From contig JAWRVZ010000042.1 of the NCBI GenBank assembly GCA_037043235.1, positions 604,501 through 668,500 of the forward strand: a DNA stretch of 64,000 nucleotides. The letters run 5' to 3'. The stretch's first letter is position 1; every line of letters begins with the position of its first letter. The notes beneath the pieces are model-generated. The model had not been told where the DNA came from and ran no database searches. It saw only the letters and a program-made list of their open reading frames with translations. Source of the DNA: Rhodeus uyekii. Its lineage: Eukaryota > Chordata > Actinopteri > Cypriniformes > Acheilognathidae. The translations under genes and the position numbers were made by a program. This document shows, piece by piece, positions 1-10,655 of this stretch.

Positions 1-238
1 GCTGCTTCCCAACGTGACACTGGGCGCCCGTATCCTGGACACTTGCTCACGGGACACCTACGCCCTGGAGCAGTCGCTTACCTTTGTACAAGCTCTCATT
101 GAGCGCGATGGCTCGGATGTACGCTGTGCTAATGGAGACCAGCCCATATTTGCCAAGCCAGACAAGATCGTTGGAGTCATTGGTGCAGCCGCCAGCTCTG
201 TCTCCATCATGGTCGCCAACATCTTGAGGCTTTTTAAG
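1..238 (+). CDS. grm8: metabotropic glutamate receptor 8, internal coding exon (3' part, 5' end outside window)
   Basis: Reading from base 2, 79 codons stay open to base 238 and encode part of the extracellular ligand-binding (Venus flytrap) lobe of a class C GPCR. The start LLPNVTLGARILDTCSRDT and the end SSVSIMVANILRLFK are hallmarks of group III mGlu receptors (mGlu4/6/7/8). The segments CANGDQPIFAKPDKI and GVIGAAASS fit mGlu8 better than mGlu4 or mGlu7, which I recall as having GASGSS. The serine-rich GAAASSVS stretch contains the position that contacts the amino-acid ligand in this family, and NVT is an N-glycosylation sequon. The family is a presynaptic Gi/o-coupled glutamate autoreceptor. 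The exon ends after LFK, where I recall a conserved exon boundary in group III genes, and GTAAGC follows. The paralogue (grm8a or grm8b) cannot be decided. The frame runs on to a stop at 290-292 only by reading into the intron. Confidence 0.87.
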
Positions 239-244
239 GTAAGC
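239..244 (+). other. grm8: grm8 splice donor (GTAAGC)
   Basis: The exon ends ...TTTTTAAG and continues GTAAGC, a strong U2-type 5' splice site directly after the codon for the final Lys of the conserved LRLFK segment. This fixes the exon end at 238 with a phase-0 boundary. Confidence 0.9.
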
Positions 245-299
245 AAGCTCACCTTGTTCTTCTGGGGATTAAGAGAAGGGTCCAAGCTGTAGTTGCTGG

Positions 300-980
300 G
301 AGTTCAGCCCATATTTGCCAAAGATCTAGCCATGCCCTTTTGAGGTGTGGGAGTGGGTAGTATTCTTCAGCTTTTGTGAATTGTAGTCATAATATAGTGT
401 AGTGTAGCAAGCAATAATCTGGGCTGGGAGTCAAGCAGGTGTAGGCTAAAACATATTGGCCAAGTTTGACAAATACTTGGGTCATTATGTCTTCCATAGT
501 ACAGTGTAGTGGTTTACAATCTGGGCTGGGCATTGAAAGGGTGTAGTTTGAAGAGTACAATTCAGACCAGTTTGACAAAATCGTTGGGGTAGTTATTGCA
601 GATGTGTCTCAATGATGTTAGAGGTAAGCAGGTCCTATCTGGTGTCCTTTTGGGAGTCTGTAGCTGCTGTGAATAATGGTTGTAGTGTAATATATTCAAA
701 GGGTATGAGTTACATCATAAGAGATAAGAAAAGGTAGGAAACTACAATTGAGACCAGGCCTTGTTTGCCAAAAAATGTTGGGGTCATCGAGTGAATGTGT
801 CTTCATCACATTTGGCAACATAATGAGCCCGTTTGAGGTAAAGGCCCCTTCTGGGAACTGGGAATGGAGTCTCTAGTTGTTTTGAATGGTGGTTATAGTG
901 TAGTGTTGTGGTTAACAATCTAGATTGGGAGCCATAATGCTGTTGGTAAAAATGACACAAGAGTCAATCTATGGCCATTG
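300..980 (+). repeat. ladder of degenerate copies of the grm8 exon end plus its donor
   Basis: Four diverged copies of the exon 3' end (bases 135-244) follow in the intron on the same strand. The copy at about 301 shares an exact 17-base match (exon 140-156, intron 305-321). The copy at about 453 keeps ttggccaag and gggtcatt. The copy at about 561 keeps cagaccag, aaaatcgttgggg and a donor-like gaggtaagca (621-630). The copy at about 750 keeps gagaccagg, tgtttgccaa, tgttggggtcat and a donor-like gtttgaggtaaa. Between them runs a shared spacer with gggagtct, tagttgctgtgaat and gtagtgtagtg motifs. Spacing is uneven, about 110-190 bases. The copies are not open reading frames. I read them as relics of tandem duplication of the exon-intron junction. 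Confidence 0.7.
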
Positions 981-1182
981 TATCGTTGAGAGCAGGGCAT
1001 GACATCCGCGAACGGATGCGGGTCATTGCGTGTGGATTTCATCAATGACGTGTAATGCAGTCTCTCTTAAAAGTCAATATGGCGGGCTGAATTTTATATG
1101 TAATTATACATTTTTCAGTTGTAGTCTTTTAAAAAGGGGTCTACAACAATAAAATAAATACAATGTAATGTTTTCTAAAATA

Positions 1183-1318
1183 CAGTGATCCCTCGTTTAT
1201 CGTGGTTAATGTGGACCAGAACCCCCGCGCAATAGGTGAAAATCCACAAAGTAGGTTTGGCCTCCCTAGGAATTTCCATATATGTGTGTGTGTGTAGGTA
1301 CCAGAATGTTTAAAATAC

Positions 1319-1373
<55 letters not shown>

Positions 1374-1839
1374 TTAAATTAAATCTATTTAATAAAAAAA
1401 AAAAACGTAATATTATACACTTACTCTCTCTCTCATACGATACGTATTATGGTGCTCTACACTCATCAGTGACAGTAGTAGCTTGAGACTTGACTCCAGT
1501 AATGACGACGATGACAGACCTGTGCACTTCGATGAATGTGATGATGATGATGATGAGGGTGTTACTGCACTGGTATAATGAGGCCTTTAAATCGGTTCGG
1601 TTCTGGACCGTCAACATTTGCTCCTGAGAGAGGCGAAGAGGCTCTTACTCCACTCGTGCTCTGATTCGTCGATCTCGCGCCAGGAACCAATCACGTGCAA
1701 CATCAAGTCACCAATCACCAACAACGCTGCGTTCCGCAATACGGCTGCCGATATTTTTATTTTTCGATTAATATTTTTGAAAAATCCGCAATCCACTGAG
1801 GCCGTGAAACTTGAACTGCGAAGTGGCGAGGGATTACTG
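1183..1839. mobile_element. Tigger/pogo-type non-autonomous DNA transposon
   Basis: The left end reads CAGTGATCCCTCGTTTATCG and the right end, read in reverse complement, CAGTAATCCCTCGCCACTTC, the terminal inverted repeat style of Tigger (pogo superfamily). It is flanked by the TA target duplication expected for this group (1181-1182 and 1840-1841). At 657 bp it is far too short to carry a transposase and no transposase motif is visible, so it is non-autonomous. It contains an AT microsatellite and a GATGAT run. Open frames within it are chance. Confidence 0.75.
1321..1373. repeat. (AT)n microsatellite
   Basis: About 22 uninterrupted AT units, then an imperfect TA tail, inside the Tigger-type element. 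Confidence 0.95.
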
Positions 1840-2028
1840 TATAATTTGTTTTGATACATATCGATACTGAAATATCTGAAACACTTCCAATGGTCACACA
1901 ATACCAACTACACTTTCTCGCTCTCTCAACTTTCACTGCAAGTTGGCACACAAACCCACCTCCCCTCACTTAAGCTGATTTATGCTTGAATTTCGACATG
2001 GGATTGCATGTATAGTGCTTAATTGTTC

Positions 2029-2195
2029 TTTCCTGTATCTCAAACAGTAGAGTGTGGTGCTTGCAACACCAAGGTCAAGGGTTTAATTCCCAAGGAAAGC
2101 AAGAACTGATTAGAATGTCAGTGTATTTCTTGAATGCAATGTAAGTCGCTTTGGATAAAAGCGTTTGATAAATGCATAAATTAAATAAATAAATG
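2029..2195 (+). mobile_element. tRNA-derived SINE copy 1 (+)
   Basis: The copy starts with a tRNA-like head (tttcctgtatctcaaacagtag, an A-box region). The B-box-like ggtttaattcc is mutated from the ggttcgattcc seen in other copies. A body with agaactgattagaatgtcag follows, then a 3' tail tttggataaaagcg..aaatgcataaa of the kind shared with L2/CR1-like LINEs. The same roughly 165-bp unit occurs 12 times in the window, which defines the family. I recall similar carp SINEs (HAmo or V-SINE-like), but the name is unverified. Confidence 0.85.
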
Positions 2196-4004
2196 AAATA
2201 ATTTGCGCTTACACCTGAAGTTCACGCACATAAAGCCACCTCTCAGTATTAAATTGAATTATTTTTCACTACTTATTGCACTTTAACAGTCAAACACACA
2301 CAAAATAATGTCTAAATGCCGATCTTGGCGAGTATGCACATAAGCAATTAGTTATGTTTTAAGTGAACGAAAAGAAAATGCACGTGTAACATTATAAAGG
2401 ATCCGTGGATCAGGTCTCAAAGTGACAGCAACAAAATTAGATAATATAAAAAATATCTATATAGCAGTTTTCCCCCATGGTATCGATGTCAGATTTGTGA
2501 CAAGTAAAAATACAGAGTGGCTAGTGACTAACCCTAGGTTGCCCAGGGACACTCTTTGGATACATTTCTGCCTTCTTACTTTTAAGTCTTCTTCAGGTGT
2601 TCTATGAAGTAGACAAGGTTTTCATAACCACGGGTGACCTCACACAACTCAACCCGCACTCGTTTGAAATATGTTGTGACAAAGTGTGTGCATGTTGGCC
2701 TGGAAGAATCTCAAGGCAGGATGATTTCAGAGAGTGATGCTGCTCCAACTCTATTGCAGTCTAAATGTACATCTCCCTACCCAGCAGGAAGATCACTGTT
2801 TCTGGCCAAACGCAACAGTGAAACGAACTCCGGCATTTTGTTATGCTTGTCAGTGGAAATTAGGCGAACCAGGGGGCTCTTTCACTGTCATTATTTATGT
2901 ATGTAAACAGCTGAAGTTCAGCAGTGACAACCTGTTATAATCTAGTCTTTTCTAGAATAACACCCCCTCTAGGAATTGAAATGGACTGCATACAGTATCT
3001 CCCATAAAAGAGGTGTATACCTGTCTGTAGACTGAAGTTCAAGTGGCCTCTTGACAACAATAGATTTTAACACAGTCATGTTTAATAAGCAGTCTAAATA
3101 ACACTTCTGGTCGACTGCTCATTGTAGTTGTCATAGGAACAACTATGGCTGTCCTGTGCCAAATGGCGGCACAATGTTAATGAAACACTCTACTGTTTAT
3201 TCCACACTCATTAGCTAACCATGATTTGACTGATTGATGTCGACAAGCTGTGCCGAACGTCCCGTCCGCAGTAAATGACGCATGTCCCATATTGCAAGCG
3301 CAGATCTTTTTCTGAAATACCATGTCAGCTGCCAGACTTTGGTCAATCACGTTAAGCACGATTGGAAGAGACATGCTCTTGGATGTTGAGCATGTAAACA
3401 TGTATTTGGCTGAGTATGTGCTAGTTCTTTTTCAAACAAGTCATGGCCATTTAAAGCACTATGAAATGCTGTTATTATTAGATAGCTACTAATAAACTGC
3501 TATAGTATTTCTGTACATCCGCAGTGCATCATTATCATCCCTTTGCCGTTTTTGAGATTTTCAGAAGCATTGGCTGCAAATGTAAATCTTGCTTGTCGAG
3601 TTTCTTTAGTTATGGTCTGTGAATCATCGGAAACTATAGATGCAGTCTGACACTTGGCATCACAAGTGAGTGTGTCAAAAGATCAGACCAATTATCTAAA
3701 AATCAGTGTTGTGGAAGAATGTTTGAAAATGTTTAAAAATGCAAAAGCGCATTTGTGTGTATCTTTGAAACAGAGTTCAAATAAAAACGGCTCATTATTT
3801 TGTACACTTGTGCATTGTTGTAGATTGAGATTTTGTGTTTTTCCTCATTAGTAAGTAGATCTGGATGAAACTGATAAATGTAAATAAAAGCTAAATTAAA
3901 GAGGCTGCTTTTCATGCCTAATTTCCAGAATTATACAAAATGATGGTGAAAACTGACCCGTGCTGAGGAGGGGTTTTCCTGACACATTAAATAGCACATT
4001 ACAG
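2196..4004. other. intronic sequence, no feature recognised
   Basis: Mixed AT-rich sequence without a convincing coding region, RNA gene or repeat. Open frames of 60-90 codons here have no recognisable domain and are consistent with chance. Confidence 0.6.
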
Positions 4005-4168
4005 CTTTCCTGTCGCTCAAAGAGTAGAGAGTGGTTCTTGCAACATCAAGGTCCTGGGTTCGATTCCCAGGGAAAGCAAGAACTGATTAGAATGTCAATG
4101 TGTTTCTTCAATGCAATGCAAGTCACTTTGGATAAAAGCATCTGCCAAATGCAGAAATGTAAATTTGA
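4005..4168 (+). mobile_element. tRNA-derived SINE copy 2 (+)
   Basis: Full-length copy with A-box region, an intact B box ggttcgattcc at about 4057-4067, body, and the tail tttggataaaagcatctgcc followed by aaatgtaaat. Confidence 0.88.
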
Positions 4169-4629
4169 AATAAGCTCATGTTAAGTTAAGCCATTGCCAT
4201 TCAAACGCTTGCTAATGTGAGGCATTCTTAACCACCGAGAGCACCTGCATCACTGCGAACAGGAGTTGATGCCAGCGCATAGCGATTCTGAATGGGACAT
4301 ATGGAGTTCCCCGTCAGAACTCCTGTTTAGGTAATCGCCACAGCATTAGGATGCCTGGCGAGAGGACGGCCACAGGCTGTTAGTCCCCTGATTTCCATTC
4401 CTCCGACAGTCCCAGTGCACTGCAGGTGCAATTCAGATGCAATTCATTGGGGAGGTGATTTATCAGGGCAACCCTGCAGGTGGGGTCTTACCACATGAGA
4501 TTTCTGAGGGCTGTGAAGTGCCTCCAGTCAGTGTTTGGCAGAATGAGAGAAGAAGGGCTTTTACATGTATAATGCTGTTGTGTAATATATGCACTATAAA
4601 ATGTATGAGCTGCCTTACTGTCTATTGCC

Positions 4630-4735
4630 TCCCAGCTAACAGGGAACATTCTCACAACGCTGTGGAAAGGTTCTCTCAAGTAAAAAAAAAAAGAAAAGTT
4701 CCTTTGGTAATGTTAATTGAACGCTTTTCTGGTCT
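4630..4735. repeat. AACGTTC-type dispersed repeat fragment
   Basis: The stretch ccagctaacagggaacattctcacaac followed by aaggttctctcaag resembles the stretch at 13158 (ccagctaacag..aaggttctctca) and the AACGTTC-rich stretch at 28980-29262. It is probably a piece of a dispersed element that the neighbouring SINE interrupted. The family name is unknown to me. Confidence 0.45.
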
Positions 4736-4826
4736 TCGTTCAAGAAACTTTGTGCTTTCCCTGGGAATCGAACCCATGACCTTGGCGTTGCAAGCGCTAG
4801 ACTCTACTTTTTGAGCTTCAGGACAG
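4705..4826 (-). mobile_element. tRNA-derived SINE copy 3 (-), degenerate 3' half
   Basis: The reverse-strand tRNA-like head is clear (ctttccctgggaatcgaaccc, then tgaccttggcgttgcaagcg and ttgagcttcagga at 4753-4826). The body to its left is reduced to gaacgctttt and cttcgttcaagaaac, so the 3' part is truncated or rearranged. Confidence 0.7.
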
Positions 4827-4830
4827 CCAA

Positions 4831-4893
4831 ATATATATAAATATATTTATATATTATTCATGGAATATATATACAGTATATGTGTATTCCATG

Positions 4894-4944
<51 letters not shown>

Positions 4945-4948
4945 TTTT
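4831..4948. repeat. AT palindrome plus (TA)n and poly-T
   Basis: The arms atattattcatggaata (from 4851) and tattccatgaataatat (to about 4901) are exact inverted complements around a short AT centre. They are followed by a TA microsatellite (4898-4927) and a T run. The DNA could extrude as a cruciform. Confidence 0.85.
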
Positions 4949-4984
4949 CTGAGACATTTACATTAATCTAATGATTAAAAAAAA

Positions 4985-6877
4985 ATTGTATATTGAAAAA
5001 TAAGATTCACATAATATAATGGAAAGTTTCCTTAGCGTTCGCATATTAAAAAATCAGGACATTTTTAATAACGTATCCACTACATAATGGGAATGTTAGC
5101 AAAACAGCTTTCAAATGCTACATTAATTGTATTATAAGCAAATAGGCCAATTAGCAAAATGCACAACACATAAATATTGAGTAAAATTGTTCATGTGTAA
5201 TTATTTTAATATAATTATTTGTAGACACAAAGAAGAAGAAGCTTCCTGCACTCTCAATCACAGAGTCATTTTCAGCCAGGCAACTATTTTTTCTTAATTA
5301 TCACAATTTTAATGCCTTTTGCACTGCATTAACAGAAAGAAATACTTGTTCACTTGCCTTTTCTAGCTCACTATGGAACGGATCACTACACAGTGCTGGT
5401 GGGACAGTGGGTTTGATTGTTAATTAAGTTGCTTGTTATGGCTTTGATGAACCTCACGAGTGCGACAGCGTTTCACTGCTGCCTGTTCTTATTTATTTAA
5501 CAATATTTAGCAACATTGCATTCATTGCCAAACAATTGACATGCATATTCATGAGTTTGGTCCCCAACACTCGACATTCATTGTGCATTCAGACTGAACT
5601 TTTCCCAGAAACGCTTTCAAGATAGACTTGAATAATAATGATTTTGTTCTGATTCATTTATTTGTAATGCAAAAGCTGTTGAGGATAGGATTTGCATTGC
5701 AGCAGAAGTTTACATGCAAGTTTGTGTAAGCATCGTCCTTTTAAAGAGGGGAATTTAAAGCTTTTTTTAAGTGTGGATTTTAGTTGTTTGCTTGCTTGTC
5801 AACTTTTAAACATCCCACGTAACGTATAATAGATTTCCTGTGCATGTGAACACATTCACATACTAGTTTTTGCAAATATCAGATTGCATCATTTCAGCAT
5901 TTTATCTTAACTGTGAGCAAAAGGGGTTTGGGTGGTTTTGACAGCGATGTGCAAAATACAGCTGGATCAATAGAGCGTCCATCATAATTGTGTTGAAACA
6001 CACCAACCTTTGTGCTTCTGAAAGCCCAATTCAATTACAAGCCACAGGCATTGAGATTACTTGTTTATCCAGTAGCAACATGTAGCCCTGGCCATTCAGT
6101 CACAGTGGCTTTTACTTGAGGTTTTGCCTTGATGTAAAAGGGAACAAAGGTAAAATCACGTCGCATTCATGCTGAGAGCTAAATTGGCGAGCGTAAATGT
6201 TTTTTTATAAATTCGCTCTGCATCTCAGTTTGAAGTTAAAGAGAAAGACTAATGTGTCGCACAGCCCGTGAATTATGAAACGATTTTGTGCTTCATTACT
6301 CCAGAAAGACAACATTTAGATTAAAATGTAATTAACCAACAGATGCACATTATGTTGGGTTGAGTCAGCGAGATCGTTATCGTTAGTCTCTGCGTGTTTG
6401 CGGAAAGGTCAGAATCAGTCGTGTTCTTCCATGGCTTATTTAGACCACGAAATGCGCCGCGGTATAAATCACTCACCTGGCGCTGCGATATAATGGATTG
6501 TGTAATGAAGTTGGCATTTTCATAAAGTTTTTTTTTCTTCTCTTATTGAACCGGGCCTCTTAAGTTAATTTCAGCAGATGGGTTTGCTTGCGCACTGAAA
6601 ATCGTTGGCATCGACGCATGAGGCCAATAAACCTTTGCACCTTCCTAAATCTATTAAATTGCATCTTCTTGGCTGGAACCATCTGTGCACGGCTGAACGC
6701 ATGTGCTTTATGCAGTAAATATACACTATATCTATATAGTGCTTTTCCTGGAAACGAACTGAGAAAATGTACTAATGCCTATTTTTGAATAATCAAGTGT
6801 ACTTCACAAATATCAATTGACTATTTTCCCTGTATTCAAAAATGCTGTATATCTACCATGTTATGAACGATAACAGT
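4985..6877. other. intronic sequence, no feature recognised
   Basis: AT-rich unique-looking sequence. Nothing coding or repetitive could be supported, apart from a weak resemblance of 5020-5050 (ccttagcgttcgcat) to the reverse complement of 29080. Confidence 0.6.
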
Positions 6878-7561
6878 AAGTCAAGTCAAGTCAAGTCACC
6901 TTTATTTATATAGCGCTTTTTACAATGTAGATTGTTTCAAAGCAGCTTTACAGTGGTCACAGAAAAGACAATATAAACAAAATTTGTTTGGCTGAACAGC
7001 AGCTCCAAAAGAGCAGGCGAATCAATACAATTGATGAACTTTAAGTGTTAAGTTTCCCCAACTGAGCAAGCCATAGGCGACAGCGGCAAGGAACCAAAAC
7101 TCCGGCAGGTGACGTAACGAATGAAGAATAGAATGGAGAAAAAACCTTGGGAGAAACCAGGCTCAGTCGGGGGACCAGTTCTCCTCTGGCCAAAGCCAAA
7201 CAGTACATGATTATTATATTGACAACAATTCAAGTCCAATATGAAGTCCAATTTGGTCCGGTTGGAGATGGGTTCATGATCGTCACAGGGGAGGGTCTAG
7301 TAGAGTCACGGTCTCCGCAGACACTTCAGGGTAGTGCTGTGCTCGTGTCCAGGTCCTTCATCTGATCTGGATACGGCCCGGATCCGGCTGACCACGGTAA
7401 CCTCGGAATAAACAGAGAACAATATCAGCGTAGATGCCATTCTTCTTCTGATGTATCGAGTACATCAGGTGTTATGGGAATGTTCTCGGTTCCGGCTTAT
7501 CTAAATTATGCAGCCTAACAATCATTTTACATGATTTGGATTAAAATGTATGTATAATGTG

Positions 7562-8161
7562 TTATGTGTATGCCAGGTTGAAAAGATGTGTTTTTAGTCT
7601 AGATTTAAACTGACAGAGTGTGTCTGCTTCCCGAACTGTATTAGGAAGACTGTTCCAGAGTTTAGGAGCTAAATAGGAAAAGGATCGCCCGCCAGCAGTT
7701 GACTTTGATATTCTAGGTATTATAAGCTGGTCAGTATTTTGGGATCGCAATAGACGTGAAGGACTATAATGTGTTAAGAGATCGCTCAAGTACTGGGGAG
7801 CTAAACCATTTAATGCTTTGTAAGTAATTAGCAAGATTTTAAAATGTATTCGGTGATAAATAGGAAGCCAGTGCAGGTTTGACAGAACTGGGCTAATATG
7901 CTCATATTTCCTGGTTCTAGTAAGAACTCGAGCTGCTGCATTTTGGACCAGCTGGAATTTGTTTATTAAGCGTGCAGGGCAACCACCTAGTAGAGCATTA
8001 CAATAATCTAGCCTTGAACTCATGAACGCATGAACTAACTTTTCCGCATTTGTCTTAGAGAGCATATGTCGCAATTTAGATATATTTTTAAGATGGAAGA
8101 ATGCCGTTTTACAGATGCTAGAAACATGGCTTTCAAATGAAAGATTGGTATCAAAGAGCAC
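7562..8161 (-). pseudogene. L2 ORF2, C-terminal part after frameshift
   Basis: This 199-residue frame continues ORF2 downstream of the frameshift at 8272-8278. It holds the region after the RT palm: AFMSSRLDYCNALL, LHWLPIYHRIHFKILLITYK and a Lys/Arg-rich end, all typical of the thumb and C-terminal domain of L2 and CR1 polymerases. The stretch 8162-8271 is also open in this frame, so the apparent start at 8161 is not a real initiation site. Confidence 0.85.
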
Positions 8162-8252
8162 ACCCAGGTTTCTAACTGACGACGAAGACTTGACAGAACA
8201 GCCATTGAGTGTTAGGCAGTAGTCTAGATTATTACGCGCTGAACTTTTTGGT

Positions 8253-10526
8253 CTAATAATTAGAATCTCTGTTTTTTTCAGAATTAAGCAGTAGAAAGTT
8301 ATTAGTCATCCAATTTTTTATATCGGTTATGCATTCTGTTAATTTAGTGAATTTGTTTGTTTCATCCGGATGAGAAGAAATATAGAGCTGAGTATCATCA
8401 GCGTAACAATGAAAGCTAATGCCATGCTTCCTAATAACTGCACCCAAAGGAAGCATGTACAGGGTGAAAAGCAATGGTCCTAACACTGAACCTTGAGGAA
8501 CTCCATACTGAACTTGGGACCGATATGACATCTCCTCATTTACTGCTACAAACTGATAACGGTCAGATAAGTATGATTTGAACCAGGCTAATGCAACTCC
8601 ACTAATGCCAACATAATTTTCAAGTCTATTCAGAAGGATTTTGTGGTCAATTGTATCAAATGCAGCACTAAGGTCCAGTAACACTAACAGAGAGATACAA
8701 CCACGATCGGATGATAAGAGCAAATCATTAGTAACTCTAATAAGAGCAGTCTCAGTACTATGATATGGTCTAAATCCTGACTGGAAATCCTCGTAGATGC
8801 TGTTTCTTTCTAGAAAGGAACATAGTTGTGAAGATATTGCCTTTTCTAGAATCTTTGACAAAAAAGGTAGATTCGATATCGGCCTGTAATTAACTAATTC
8901 TGTAGGATCAAGTTGTGGTTTTTTAATAAGCGGTTTAATTACGGCCAGCTTAAAGGTTTTTGGTACGTATCCTAATGACAAAGAAGAATTAATAATATTA
9001 AGGAGAGGATCTATGATCTCTGGAAGCAACTCTTTCAGTAGCTTAGTTGGTATTGGGTCTAGCATACATGTTGTTGATTTTGATGATTTAACGAGTTTAG
9101 ACAATTCTTCCTCCCCAATAGCAATGAAGGAGTGGAATTTTTCTTCGGGGACACTAAAATTTACTGTATTTTGTGATATTGTAGTAGACGGTTGCATGGT
9201 TATAATTTTCTCTCTAATATTATGAATTTTGCAAGTAAAGAAGTCCATGAAGTCATTACTGCTGTGCTGTTTTAAAGCATCTGGGGTTGAGGCTTTATTT
9301 CTTGTTAATTTAGTCACTGTCTCAAATAAATACCTAGGGTTGTATTTGTTTTCTTCTAAGAGGGTGGAAAAGTAAGCAGATCTAGCTGATTTTAAGGCTT
9401 TTCTGAATGCAATAGAGCTGTCTTTCCATGAAATGCGAAAAACCTCTAGCTTAGTTTTTTTCCAGCTCCGCTCCATTTTTCTGGCTGCTCTCTTGAGGGC
9501 CCGGGTGTGCTCGTTGTACCACGGTGTTGGACTATTTTCTTTAATCTTCTTTAAGCGCAACGGAGCAACAGTGTCTAAAGTGCTGGAAAAGAGAGAGTTA
9601 ATAGTTTCTGTTGCAACATCAAGTTCTTCTAGGCTATCTGGGATGTTAAGTAGATCAAACTGATCAGGAAGATTATTTATAAAGCTATCTTTTGTGTTAG
9701 GAGTGATAGTTCTACTATATTTATAACAGGGAGTTAGTTTTTCGACTTTGGCTAAAGGTAGTCTACACGCAACTAAGTAATGATCTGAGATGTCATCGCT
9801 CTGCTGCAGAATTTGAACAGTATCAACATTGATCCCATGCGACAATATTAGATCTAAAGTATGATCATGAGAATGAGTGGGTCCTGATACATGTTGTGTA
9901 ACTCCAATAGAGTTTAAGATGTCTCTAAATGCCAATCCCAATGCGTCTTTTTCATTATCTACATGGATATTAAAATCACCGACAATTATGACTTTATCTG
10001 CAGACATTACTAATTCTGAGAGAAAATCAGCAAATTCTTTGATAAAGTCTGTATGGTGCCCTGGTGGCCTGTATAGAATAGCCAGCACAAAAGTTAAACA
10101 GGAATTATTACTTGCACTAGATAATTTTACATTAAGGACCATCGCTTCAAAAGAATTATATTTCAAATTAGACCTTTGAGCAGTACTGATCGTGTTACTA
10201 TAAATTACTGCAACACCTCCTCCTTTACCTTTCAGACGAGGCTCATGTTTATAATAGTAATCTTGAGGGGTGGACTCATTTAAAGTAATATAATCGTCTG
10301 GTTTTAGCCAAGTTTCTGTCAAACACAGCACATCTAGTTTATGATCTGTAATTATATCATTTACAATAAGTGCTTTTGAGGAAAGGGATCGTATATTCAG
10401 CAACCCAAGCTTTATCATTTGTTCATTTGTGTTATAACCGTTCTTAGTTGTTTGTAAATCAATTAAATTTTTACCCTTAAACGGTTTTGAGAGTTTTTTG
10501 TATTTGCTAATTCGTGGAACAGACAC
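8253..10526 (-). pseudogene. L2 ORF2, endonuclease and reverse transcriptase part
   Basis: The 757-residue frame carries an APE-type endonuclease at its N-terminus (LNIRSL near residue 44, LTETWL with Glu71, GDFNIH, SDDISDH) and a reverse transcriptase (NYRPISNLPFLSK, FQSGFRPYHSTE, LLDLSAAFDTIDH, GVPQGSVLGPLLF, YADD at 708-711). The product would nick target DNA and copy the element's RNA at the nick. It ends prematurely at NSEKNRDSNY because a run of seven A (plus-strand T7, 8272-8278) shifts the frame, and the rest of ORF2 follows in another frame. The codon at 10526 is GTG; the first in-frame ATG is at 10418, only seven codons before the conserved endonuclease Asn. The frame is open upstream to the ORF1 stop. 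Confidence 0.9.
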
Positions 10527-10655
10527 AGTCTCTATAGGATATCTAGGAGAAAGAGTTTCTATGTGTTGTAATTTATCTGACCTCTGTGACGTGAGACAGC
10601 TAGCAGACGGTCGGTTTAGCCAGTTTGTCTGCTTCCTGACCTGGACCCCAGTTAG

